A stretch of DNA of 15,006 nt. Source: JAADEM01 sp965371855 (GTDB lineage Bacteria; Bacteroidota; Bacteroidia; Bacteroidales; Marinilabiliaceae). This document shows, one piece after another, positions 7,616 through 14,972 of this stretch. The notes beneath the pieces are model-generated. The model worked only from the letters and a program-made list of their open reading frames with translations. It had not been told where the DNA came from and ran no database searches. Numbering within the stretch: position 1 is the first letter of the stretch; each line of letters starts with the position of its first letter. Where the stretch lies: assembly GCA_965371855.1 (NCBI GenBank), contig CBDUZZ010000092.1, positions 1-15,006 on the forward strand, given 5' to 3'. Both the position numbers and the translations under genes were made by a program.

Positions 7616-8449
7616 ATGCAAAGAGTTGTTTTAACAGTACTTGTATTAGCATATCTTACATCTTCTGCCTTTTCCCAATCTCTAAAAGAAGTTTGGTCAA
7701 CAGATCGGATACTAAAAGTTCCTGAATCGGTTTTATACAATCCGCAGAACAAAATGCTTTACGTTTCAAACATCAACGGTAAGCCTGCTGAAAAGAACAA
7801 TTCAGGATTCATTTCAATTTTAAATACAAAAGGTGTAATCATCAATCTTAAGTGGGCAACCGGATTAAATGCCCCAAAAGGGATGGACATAAAAGGTGAC
7901 AAACTGTATGTTTCCGATATTGACCGTTTGGCTGAAATTGACATTAACACAGGTAAAGTAATAAAATATATCAGCTTTCCCGGAGCAACATTTTTGAACG
8001 ATGTAGCAACAGGTACTAACGGAAACATTTATGTAACTGATACCAGACAAGGCGTTGTTTACATTTTAAAATCAGACAAACCTGAAATATGGAGCAGAGA
8101 TATTTTACTAAAGGGAGTAAACGGAATTACTGTTGAAAAAGATTATCTTCTCATCGGTTCACAAGGTTACCTGCTAAAAGGAAATACCAACACAGGAAAA
8201 CTAACCGTTATTGCCGAAATGCCAATTCAGATTGATGGTCTTATTCCACTCGGGAACGGACAATATGTGGTTTCAGCATGGATAGGTAAGGTGTTGTTCA
8301 TCTCACCTGGAGCACCACCAAAAGAGATATACAGTTCCGAATCACTGAATTTCAATACAGCTGATATGGGGTACATCCCTGAAAAGAACCTGTTACTGAT
8401 CCCCACATTTACTGACAGGGTAATTGCAAAAAAACTGGTGTTACCTTAA
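7616..8449 (+). CDS. SMP-30/gluconolactonase-like secreted beta-propeller
   Basis: A 277-residue protein with a signal peptide (about 1-20, ending SSAFSQ) and repeated beta-propeller blades: PESVLYNPQNKMLYVSNING (36-55), APKGMDIKGDKLYVSD (86-101), FLNDVATGTNGNIYVTDTRQ (126-145), GVNGITVEKDYLLIGS and IDGLIPLGNGQYVVSAW. The alternation of NG/DK-LYVSD motifs is typical of SMP-30/Gluconolactonase/LRE-like and NHL-like propellers. SMP-30 enzymes use divalent metal to open sugar lactones, but the acidic metal set cannot be assigned from the sequence alone, and many secreted members are only called generic propellers. It should be periplasmic. It stands alone, with a 378 bp leader, and converges with the alkD-type gene. 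It looks complete. Confidence 0.75.
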   Translation: MQRVVLTVLVLAYLTSSAFSQSLKEVWSTDRILKVPESVLYNPQNKMLYVSNINGKPAEKNNSGFISILNTKGVIINLKWATGLNAPKGMDIKGDKLYVSDIDRLAEIDINTGKVIKYISFPGATFLNDVATGTNGNIYVTDTRQGVVYILKSDKPEIWSRDILLKGVNGITVEKDYLLIGSQGYLLKGNTNTGKLTVIAEMPIQIDGLIPLGNGQYVVSAWIGKVLFISPGAPPKEIYSSESLNFNTADMGYIPEKNLLLIPTFTDRVIAKKLVLP

Positions 8450-8488
8450 CACTATTGAGGGCGGAGCGAAACCATCCAATTAATAAAT

Positions 8489-9157
8489 TTACTTCATCAG
8501 CCGCAAAGCTTCCCTGCGACTTAACTTATGAAGCTCTGTTCTATCGGCAAAACCTTTCACCCAATCCGGATTTGTTTTGCTGTAATTTCTCAACACCCAT
8601 CCTATAGCTTTGTTAATAAAAAACTCATTGGAACCCAATAATGAGCGGATAACGTACGAAAGTAGCTCAGTATCCATTTTATCTTTGTAATTCAACTGAA
8701 AAAGAATAGCTGACCTTTGTAGCCACATATTACCTGAGGAGAGCCACTTGTCAACATACTCTTTTCGCTGTTCAGAAAACTTCCGGAAATACTCCCCCAT
8801 CAGTCTGCCTGCAATCATATCAACTGTATCCCACCACGATCTGTTTACCACCATAAACTCCATTAACTCAATGTCTGCTTCTTCAATCTGCTTTTTGCAC
8901 TTCCAAAACAACTCCATTGCAAAATACTGAAGTTCACGTTCAGGTTTATCCCACAAAGCTTTAACAATATTTTCCAGCTCCTTTTTCGAAGGCAGATATT
9001 CCTTATTCAGAAACGGTTTTGAAATCTCCCTTCGCAATGGTGATTTTATACCAAAATACTCGAAATGATTTTTCATGTATGCTTTCTGACCGGCAGCGAT
9101 AACCGGATTAGCATTTTTTTCATACTCAACATTAAGCTTATTGATATATATTTCCAT
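8489..9157 (-). CDS. alkD: DNA alkylation repair glycosylase, AlkD type
   Basis: A 222-residue all-helical HEAT-like repeat protein of the DNA alkylation repair family. Numbering falls in step with Bacillus cereus AlkD: W109 and D113 in RSWWDTVDMIAG (106-117), R148 in WLQRSAIL, and W187 in AIGWVLRNYSK. In AlkD these residues hold the lesion backbone and D113 is the catalytic acid; the enzyme removes positively charged bases such as 3-methyladenine and 7-methylguanine without flipping them. The length matches the family (about 220-240). It is cytosolic, no signal. The start at 9157 gives the expected N-terminal helix. On the minus strand it follows the broken GH31 gene by 57 bp with a strong hairpin between them, so it may have its own promoter or read through from upstream. 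Confidence 0.9.
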   Translation of the reverse strand: MEIYINKLNVEYEKNANPVIAAGQKAYMKNHFEYFGIKSPLRREISKPFLNKEYLPSKKELENIVKALWDKPERELQYFAMELFWKCKKQIEEADIELMEFMVVNRSWWDTVDMIAGRLMGEYFRKFSEQRKEYVDKWLSSGNMWLQRSAILFQLNYKDKMDTELLSYVIRSLLGSNEFFINKAIGWVLRNYSKTNPDWVKGFADRTELHKLSRREALRLMK

Positions 9158-9173
9158 AGTGGTTACTACAATG

Positions 9174-9205
9174 TGTTAATGTGTTACTATCTTCACACAT
9201 TAACA
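9174..9205. repeat. 11-bp perfect hairpin between GH31 remnant and alkD
   Basis: TGTTAATGTGT (9174-9184) and ACACATTAACA (9195-9205) pair perfectly around a 10-base loop. It lies between the GH31 stop and the AlkD start, in the direction of minus-strand transcription. It could end or protect the upstream transcript; no T-run follows. Confidence 0.5.
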
Positions 9206-9214
9206 GATCAATTA

Positions 9215-10355
9215 TCACTCCCCCATAAACTTCCATGTTACATTACTGTAGCTCCATGGCCAGTCTATACGGATATCTTCTATTTTACCTTCTCCGCTTT
9301 TCACTATCAGTTTTTTCATGGTATAGGCACCATCCTCAAAATCGTAGGTTTCTCCATCATCATCATAAATAAGAAATTCACTATCGGCATTTCCATAAAC
9401 CCGTATCTCAAGAGGAATATTTTTCCAATCTTTTGTCTGTCGTATAGGTGGTATCATAGGAATTATCCCTCCATCCTTTACAAACAGAGGAATCTTATCC
9501 AACCCATATTCAACTTCAATAATCTCACCCTCACCAACAAAACTACCGTTATAAAAATCATACCATTTGCCCGAAGGAAGTACAACCTTACGTTCCGTAT
9601 TTTTCCCAAACAGCGGAGCTACAAGAATGTTATCACCAAACATATACTGATCTTTTATCTCTCTCTTCATTGCCATAGCATACGGATAAGCAACTGAGTT
9701 GAGTTCCCCTTCTTTTGTTTCAATATCAGCTTTAAATCCCTCTATCAGATTCATCGCTCTGAATGGCGGAGTACCTTTAAAGTAGTATTCGGCGAATGTT
9801 GAGTATAAATATGGCAACAGTTGCATCCTTAAATAAGCTGCATCCTGAACCTCCTTGTACACATCAGGAAATGACCAGGGTTTGGTTCCATCAGCCCATA
9901 AGTACGTTCGTTTTTTTCACGAAACAGTTTATCGGTAAGAGCCATGAATTGCGACCCGTAGGTCTGTCTCATCTGCTCAGCATCATGACCCGATGGGAAA
10001 GTAGCAACATCAGGCCACAACCAACTATCAAAACCATCCACCTCATCCACTTTAAAACCACTTACCCCAATATCTGTTTGATATTTCTTAAAGTGATCCT
10101 GCATTATTTTTTGTGCTTTAGGGATAGTATAATCAGGAATAGTACCACACCAAACAGTATGCGAGCCCGTATATGGATGCATCTTCTTTTCCAAATCTGT
10201 TCCAGGCCACAAATAGGGATTCATCCACAAATTAATATGTATTCCATTTTCACCCATTCCGGAGAAAACGGCTCACTTGTAGTTTGTGTACTTTGTTGTT
10301 GACATCCTAATAATGAAAACAAAACCGATAACAGTAAATAGAAACACTCTTTCAT
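9215..10355 (-). pseudogene. GH31 alpha-glycosidase lipoprotein, collapsed by two deletions
   Basis: Three pieces of one gene lie in order but in different frames. Piece 1 (10355 to about 10255) is a lipoprotein signal, MKECFYLLLSVLFSLLGC, followed by QQQSTQTT. Piece 2 (about 10257-9895) starts ENGIHINLWMNPYLWPG and contains GFKVDEVDGFDSW, whose KVDE holds the GH31 nucleophile, ending NERTYG. Piece 3 (9898-9215) starts WADGTKPWSFPDVYKEV, continues LRMQLLPYLYSTFAEYY and GTPPFRAMNLIEGFK, and ends with the beta-sandwich (ILVAPLFG...YDDDGETYDFEDG). Missing are several hundred N-terminal-domain residues between pieces 1 and 2, and about 60 residues with the acid/base region between pieces 2 and 3. 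TATGGG at 9895-9900 is shared by both frames at the second junction. About 382 residues remain of an expected 700-850. It cannot make an active enzyme. Original substrate was probably an alpha-galactoside, -glucoside or -xyloside. Confidence 0.8.
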
Positions 10356-10411
10356 AATAATTAATTTAATTCTCTAACATAACAAAACCCCGATTAAAAA
10401 CATAAAAAAAC

Positions 10412-10462
10412 GTTTTGTCACGATTTTTTGCGCTGCTATGCAGCAAAAATACGCGCCAAAAC
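10412..10462. repeat. Nested hairpin upstream of GH31 remnant
   Basis: GTTTTG (10412-10417) pairs with CAAAAC (10457-10462); inside, TTTTT (10425-10429) pairs with AAAAA (10445-10449) and GCTGC (10432-10436) with GCAGC (10440-10444) around a TAT loop, with a 2-base bulge. It lies in the 5' leader of the GH31 remnant and would be transcribed. Role unknown. Confidence 0.5.
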
Positions 10463-10484
10463 AGATAACGTTCGTTTCAATAAT

Positions 10485-10521
10485 CCTCGGGTTTTAACCC
10501 GGGGCTATGATATTCTGCCCC
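10485..10521. repeat. GC-rich hairpin with two alternative pairings
   Basis: CCTCGGGTT (10485-10493) pairs with AACCCGGGG (10496-10504) through 8 Watson-Crick pairs and one G-T. The same GGGGC (10501-10505) can instead pair with GCCCC (10517-10521). The two folds exclude each other. The motif resembles palindromic dispersed repeats common in Bacteroidota intergenic DNA; no T-run follows on either strand. Confidence 0.55.
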
Positions 10522-10590
10522 AATAAGGCTCACACTATTTTTATTGTTCTATGATTTATAATAAGTGATATATATTAAGTTACCTATTTA

Positions 10591-10816
10591 GAGTGTCTGC
10601 AAAAGAACATAAAACGGGTCGTCATTGCGAGGACGATAGGACGAAGCCCGCCTGACCACTATTGAAAAACATGAAAGTCGGGCAGGCAATCTATTGATAT
10701 TCAGTCGAGATTGCCTGCCTGCTGCAGGCAGGCTTCACTTCCCGCCACATCGAGACAAGGTGTACCTCGTTCGCAATGACGCAAACCTCTAAATTTGATA
10801 GTTTTCTTGCAGACAC
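10591..10816. mobile_element. MITE-like non-coding element with terminal inverted repeats
   Basis: Terminal repeats AGTGTCTGCAAAAGAAC (10592-10608) and the reverse complement of 10801-10817 match at 15 of 17 positions. TATTTA occurs on both sides (10585-10590 and 10817-10822), a possible target duplication. Inside are nested palindromes: GTCATTGCGA (10621-10630) with TCGCAATGAC (10771-10780); GCAGGCAATCT (10682-10692) with AGATTGCCTGC (10708-10718); and a perfect 10-bp palindrome around T10723 (10713-10733). GTCATTGCGAGG...GGCAATCT is a motif I know from dispersed bacterial intergenic repeats. No coding capacity, so it would need a transposase in trans. It lies between sulfatase and GH31 remnant. 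Confidence 0.65.
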
Positions 10817-10889
10817 TATTTAACCATCCTCAAAACTTCCTTCATGGTATAAATACGTAATGTTTTGAACAAATCACCACATCATCACA

Positions 10890-12437
10890 TCAATACGTTG
10901 ATTTATCAGTATCCTCATACTGCTCCTGCAACTTGACAAGTCGCTCTTTCATATCATTTACAAGACCGGCATAATCCTCATTTTGATACAAATTATTCAT
11001 CTCCTCAGGATCATTTTCCAAATCGAAAAACTCCCACTCATCAATATCACTATAAAAATGAATTAACTTATACCTGTCTGTACGAATACCGTAATGACGT
11101 TTTACCATGTGCTCGTTCGGGAATTCATAGTAGTGATAATAAAGAGCATCTCGCCATTTAGAATCTTTCCCTTCCCACAAAGGAGTTAATGATATACCCT
11201 GAATATCTTCAGGAATGCTAACCTTTGCCAAATCGAGGAATGTTGGTGCATAATCAATATTTTGAACTAATTTTTCACACTTAGTACCCGGCTTAATATG
11301 ACCGGGATACCTCATTACAAGAGGTGTACCCATTGACTGCTCATACATAAAACGTTTATCGAACCATCCATGCTCACCAAGGTAGAATCCCTGATCAGAG
11401 GTATAGACTACTATTGTATTTTCAACCAAACCATTCTCATCAAGATATTTCAGTACTTCGCCTATGCTTTCGTCCAATGAACGTACACAAGCGAGGTAAT
11501 CCTGCATGTAACGTTGATACTTCCACAACTCCATATCTTTTCCCTGTGGATCTGTTTTAACAAACTCTTCGGCAATAGGCTTATAATAAGCATCCCACTT
11601 CTCTTTTTGTTCTTTTGTCATACGAGATTTATGAGTCATATTGCCAAATCGGCCTTTAATCCCTTCATACTCCATTTTAAGGTCATAAACTATATCCATA
11701 TCAGGTTTTCTGATGCTCATCTTTTGAGCAGCAGCAGCCTCACGAGTTTTATAGTCATCGAAATAGTTATCAGGAACTGGATATTGTTTTCCTGAAAACT
11801 CCGCAAAAGTAGAAGTATCAGGCTCCCATGTACGATGAACCGCCTTGTGATGCAATAACAAACAGAATGGTTTGCTTTTATCTCTTTTGTTGTCAAGCCA
11901 ATCAATAGCAATATCAGTAGTTACAAATGGAGCATATCCTTCATACCTCTTTTTTTCACCCATCTCAATAAAATCCGGATTATAATACTGCCCCTGACCC
12001 GGAAGGATATTCCAATAATCAAAACCTGTGGGATCACTTTTAAGATGCCATTTACCCACTATCGCAGTCTGATAACCTGCTTTTTGAAGCAGTTTAGGAA
12101 ATGTTTGTTGAGAACCATCAAACGTAGCACTGTTGCGCTTGAACCCATTAATATGATTATGCTTTCCTGTAAGCATTACCGCCCGCGAAGGACCACAAAT
12201 AGAGTTCGTTACGAAACTATTGGTGAACAACATACCCTCATTTGCAATTCGGTCAATATTAGGTGTATTTATATACTGCTTATCGTATGCACTGATAGCC
12301 TGATACCCATGATCATCAGACATAATGTAAAGGATGTTGGGAGCTTTTTGTTGCTCCTTACTTTTTTCTTTATTCTGACAAGAAAAGAGTGTTATTGCCA
12401 TAAAGGCAATTGTGAAAATTAAAATAGAACGGTTCAT
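10890..12437 (-). CDS. Lipoprotein sulfatase (S1 family)
   Basis: A 515-residue type I sulfatase. MNRSILIFTIAFMAITLFSC is a lipoprotein signal with C20 at the lipobox, so it should be anchored in the outer or inner membrane facing the periplasm or surface. ATG at 12437 is chosen because the upstream in-frame ATG (12467) would put ten residues before the signal. The formylglycine site is C81 in CGPSRAVMLTG (81-91), so it needs an anaerobic or aerobic cysteine-type maturase elsewhere. Metal ligands D41-D42 (SDDHGY) and D348 in TSDQGFYLGEHGWFDKR (346-362) are present. The C-terminal YYHYYEFPNEHMVKRHYGIR resembles sulfatases acting on 6-O-sulfated amino sugars (S1_11-like), but the substrate is only inferred. 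It appears intact amid broken glycosidases. Confidence 0.9.
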   Translation of the reverse strand: MNRSILIFTIAFMAITLFSCQNKEKSKEQQKAPNILYIMSDDHGYQAISAYDKQYINTPNIDRIANEGMLFTNSFVTNSICGPSRAVMLTGKHNHINGFKRNSATFDGSQQTFPKLLQKAGYQTAIVGKWHLKSDPTGFDYWNILPGQGQYYNPDFIEMGEKKRYEGYAPFVTTDIAIDWLDNKRDKSKPFCLLLHHKAVHRTWEPDTSTFAEFSGKQYPVPDNYFDDYKTREAAAAQKMSIRKPDMDIVYDLKMEYEGIKGRFGNMTHKSRMTKEQKEKWDAYYKPIAEEFVKTDPQGKDMELWKYQRYMQDYLACVRSLDESIGEVLKYLDENGLVENTIVVYTSDQGFYLGEHGWFDKRFMYEQSMGTPLVMRYPGHIKPGTKCEKLVQNIDYAPTFLDLAKVSIPEDIQGISLTPLWEGKDSKWRDALYYHYYEFPNEHMVKRHYGIRTDRYKLIHFYSDIDEWEFFDLENDPEEMNNLYQNEDYAGLVNDMKERLVKLQEQYEDTDKSTY

Positions 12438-12588
12438 AATATCAATAAGTTTAATTAAACAATACAAGTTTAACTAAAAAACTTCACTCCATTCGCATTT
12501 ACTAACCCTATTTTATCCATAATTAAACATCCTTACACCTCAAAATACTATTCTTCATAGATTAAAATTTGAACCACATAGTATATCT

Positions 12589-13251
12589 TCATTCAGCAAA
12601 CCCTAAATATTTATTTCCTGTTGTATCAACAGAATTACAGTGCTCGATCTTTAGCTCAGGAGTCGGACTACTGACATCATCTTCTAAAGGAACAAAACTG
12701 ATGGCATTATTTTGAAACAATAAACCGTCAACAGAACGGGCATATATAACGGCCGGACTGGCACATTGAAATTCATTTCCGATGATACGAATATTCGAAT
12801 GTACATATCTGTTTTTTTCAAGATGGGGAATTTCGGGTTTGATACAGATCACATATCCTTTTTTATTTTGATTATACCCACATTGAATAAACCTGTTTCC
12901 ACGAATAGTCACATCTGTAACAGTACCCGACTCGTACCAATTGTTACAATCGTTAGCAATTAGGATGGCATGCATCCCGGTACGGTAAAATGTATTATTC
13001 TCGGTGCAGTTAGAGATGTAGAGCTCCTTTTTTACAGCACCCTCCGGCCATAAGTCAATGCGGCCACCCGGGAACTTTAAGATGATGTTATTATCGAACT
13101 TTGCCTCTGCTATGACTTTAACAATAGCCGGCGAAGCGTTTTCAAACGACCACGCACGCACTCCGTAATTCGATAAATCATACTCTTTTGCCTCCAGATA
13201 ACCCATGACAAACATTAGTACTACAACTGCTACAAGCTTAACATATCTCAT
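12589..13251 (-). pseudogene. GH110-like alpha-galactosidase with in-frame central deletion
   Basis: An uninterrupted 220-residue frame that joins the two ends of a GH110 protein (normally about 600 residues). Residues 1-22 are a signal peptide (MRYVKLVAVVVLMFVMGYLEA). KEYDLSNYGVRAWSFENASP to KFPGGRIDLWPEGAVKKELYISN (22-81) is the family's N-terminal cap. From T87, FYRTGMHAILIANDCNNWYESG and NIRIIGNEF...VDGLLFQNNAI are the last coils of the right-handed beta-helix. The junction is at ENN (84-86, near 12994-13003), where both flanks would naturally encode EN or ENN, suggesting deletion at a short repeat. GH110 enzymes remove alpha-1,3-galactose from blood-group or algal glycans; the central catalytic coils are missing here. 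It may still be secreted as a stable stump. It follows another gene remnant by 4 bp. Confidence 0.7.
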
Positions 13252-13255
13252 ATTT

Positions 13256-13351
13256 TTATTTTCTTACAGGTTTCAAAAGATAAGGAATTCCCTTTTTCAA
13301 TTCAAGTTTCACTTCCCCATTCATAACACAAATATACTCAATAAAAGTAAT
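13256..13351 (-). pseudogene. Last ~31 codons of an unrecognised gene
   Basis: A minus-strand frame after stop TGA (13354-13352) reads through VMNGEVKLELKKGIPYLLKP and ends RK with a stop at 13256. Four bases later the GH110 start follows, the spacing of an operon neighbour. The text looks like the C-terminal beta-strand of a carbohydrate-active enzyme, not like random sequence, but I cannot name it. Its 5' part is missing; the uxuA leader follows directly. Confidence 0.35.
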
Positions 13352-13446
13352 TCAGGAATAATCAAAACTGCAAAAAAGTCATATCTTTAACACCAAATTA
13401 TTCGTATTTGCAATGTTTAAAATACTACCTTTTTTAGCATTAAATT

Positions 13447-14640
13447 ATGGAACTGATAAAAACACTTAGATGGTTTGGCTCAGATGATAAAATCACACTA
13501 AAGGAGATTACTCAGACTGGAGCTACTGGCGTAGTTACTGCCTTACACAATGTTCCAAATGGTGAAGTATGGCCTGTTGATAAGATCTTATCGATAAAAA
13601 AAGAGATAGAAAAACACGGATTAACTTGGGAAGTTGTTGAAAGTTTACCTGTATCGGAAGGCATAAAACAAGCTACACCCGACAGAGACCGTTTAATTGA
13701 TAATTACATACAAAGCATAAGAAATCTGTCAGAGTGTGGTATCAAAACTATCTGTTACAATTTCATGCCTGTATTGGACTGGGTTCGCACTGACCTACAT
13801 TACACCTTACCCAATGGTGCCGAAGCAATGTACTTCAGTGCAGTCGATTTTGCTGTATTTGACATTTTCATCCTTAAAAGGCCTGATGCTGAAAAAGATT
13901 ACTTCCCTGAAAAATTTAAAGCTGCAAAACAGAGGTTTAGTGAAATGACAGAAGAGGAAGCCGAAAGTCTGGCATATAATATTATTGTTGTTACCCAAGG
14001 GTTTATTAACGGTGTAGTTGACGGAGAAAGTGCTGATTACAAGAAGGTTTTTTTAAACTTCCTTAATAAATACAATAATATTGACAAGGAGCAACTGAGG
14101 GAACATCTCTCCTATTTCCTGAATAAAGTAATTCCGGTTGCAGAAGAAGTGGATATGAAACTGGCCATTCATCCTGACGATCCGCCATTTACACTACTGG
14201 GCTTACCCCGTATCATGAGTACAAAGGAAGATTTCGAATGGCTGACTGAAACAGTTCCCTCTGTCAATAACGGCATTACACTATGTGCCGGTTCGTTAAG
14301 CGCCCTTGCTGATAATGATATTCCTGAGATGGTTGAACTCTTTGGCGATCGTATTCATTTCGTTCATCTGAGAAGTACTCAAAGGCTTAACAATGGAGAC
14401 TTTTATGAAGCCGCTCATCTAAAAGGGGATGTTAATCTGGTTGAAGTTATTTATGCACTATACAAAACAATGCAGAAAACAAATATACCTATTGTGTTAA
14501 GGCCGGATCACGGACATAAAATACTGAACGATTTTAACAAAGAAACAAATCCAGGTTACCCGCTAATTGGTCGTTTGAAAGGATTAGCCGAAATTGCCGG
14601 GATAGAAAAAGCTGTTCAATATTTCCTAAAAAAGTCATAG
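13447..14640 (+). CDS. uxuA: Mannonate dehydratase
   Basis: A 397-residue TIM-barrel enzyme equal in length to UxuA of E. coli (394). It begins LRWFGSDDKITLKEITQTGA, the family start, and carries IHPDDPP (241-247), C280 in ITLCAGSLSA, HFVHLRST (304-311) and RPDHGHK (352-358), whose His, Cys, His and Asp bind the metal. It dehydrates D-mannonate to 2-keto-3-deoxy-D-gluconate in the glucuronate branch of uronate breakdown, feeding KDG kinase and aldolase; those genes are not in the window. Cytosolic. ATG at 13447 fits the family start. It faces away from the decaying glycan locus, and ends 65 bp before the DJ-1 fragment, which reads the same way. Intact, high confidence. Confidence 0.93.
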   Translation: MELIKTLRWFGSDDKITLKEITQTGATGVVTALHNVPNGEVWPVDKILSIKKEIEKHGLTWEVVESLPVSEGIKQATPDRDRLIDNYIQSIRNLSECGIKTICYNFMPVLDWVRTDLHYTLPNGAEAMYFSAVDFAVFDIFILKRPDAEKDYFPEKFKAAKQRFSEMTEEEAESLAYNIIVVTQGFINGVVDGESADYKKVFLNFLNKYNNIDKEQLREHLSYFLNKVIPVAEEVDMKLAIHPDDPPFTLLGLPRIMSTKEDFEWLTETVPSVNNGITLCAGSLSALADNDIPEMVELFGDRIHFVHLRSTQRLNNGDFYEAAHLKGDVNLVEVIYALYKTMQKTNIPIVLRPDHGHKILNDFNKETNPGYPLIGRLKGLAEIAGIEKAVQYFLKKS

Positions 14641-14705
14641 TTATACCGGTAAATAATCATCAATTAAGTTATCAAATTATTGTTACACAAAAAGCAAGCT
14701 ACAAG

Positions 14706-14972
14706 ATGAAAAAAGCATATATATTTTTTGCAGAAGGATTTGAAGAGATTGAAGCAATAACCCCTGTTGATGTCCTACGGCGTGCCGGAATTGAGGTAAC
14801 TACGGTTTCTACTACAGGTAAACGTCAGGTTACAGGATCTCACAATATTGAGATAACAACAGATGCTCTGTTTGATGAAATAAAAGATATTCCAGCAGAC
14901 ATGCTTATTCTTCCAGGAGGGTTGCCAGGTGCTGAGAACCTTAAAAATAATAAACTCAAGTTTCGCAAGTAA
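14706..14972 (+). pseudogene. DJ-1/PfpI protein, truncated before its catalytic cysteine
   Basis: An 88-residue frame matching the first half of DJ-1/YajL proteins (about 180-190 residues). KKAYIFFAEGFEEIEAITPV (2-21) includes the conserved glutamate (E16, equal to E18 of human DJ-1), VDVLRRAGIEVTTVS is the first helix, and MLILPGGLPGAENL (66-79) the next strand and loop. The frame ends NNKLKFRK and stop. The elbow cysteine (ICAxP) would follow about 20 residues later and is absent; the 34 bases left in the window do not show it. Members deglycate or protect proteins from oxidative damage or act as peptidases. The truncation may be a frameshift, a deletion, or a real short gene, and sequence beyond 15006 would decide. 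It follows uxuA by 65 bp. Confidence 0.7.

Larger units (their letters stand above)
10356..10889. other. Hairpin-rich intergenic region between sulfatase and GH31 remnant
   Basis: No gene is seen in these 534 bp. It is dense in palindromes: a nested hairpin (10412-10462), a GC-rich hairpin (10485-10521) and a MITE-like element (10591-10816), each listed separately. The short gap 10823-10889 next to the sulfatase stop shows only a minus-strand frame of about 20 codons ending TAG that I do not recognise. Confidence 0.7.

Noticed and set aside
9065..9697. Plus-strand 210-codon frame
   Set aside because: It is antisense to the alkD start and GH31 C-terminal domain, both recognisable; composition is atypical.
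9796..10302. Plus-strand 168-codon frame
   Set aside because: Antisense to the GH31 remnant; open by chance because the remnant lost its frame.
10485..10504. Intrinsic terminator
   Set aside because: Strong stem but no T-run on either strand.
10591..10816. CRISPR array or Rho-independent terminator cluster
   Set aside because: No direct repeats with regular spacers; the layout is nested inverted repeats with terminal repeats, fitting a MITE-like element better.
10823..10889. Minus-strand frame of about 20 codons ending MKEVLRMVK
   Set aside because: Too short, follows a stop, and I cannot link it to a family; could be chance.
12045..12422. Plus-strand 125-codon frame
   Set aside because: Antisense to the sulfatase N-terminal half with its active site; no protein features.
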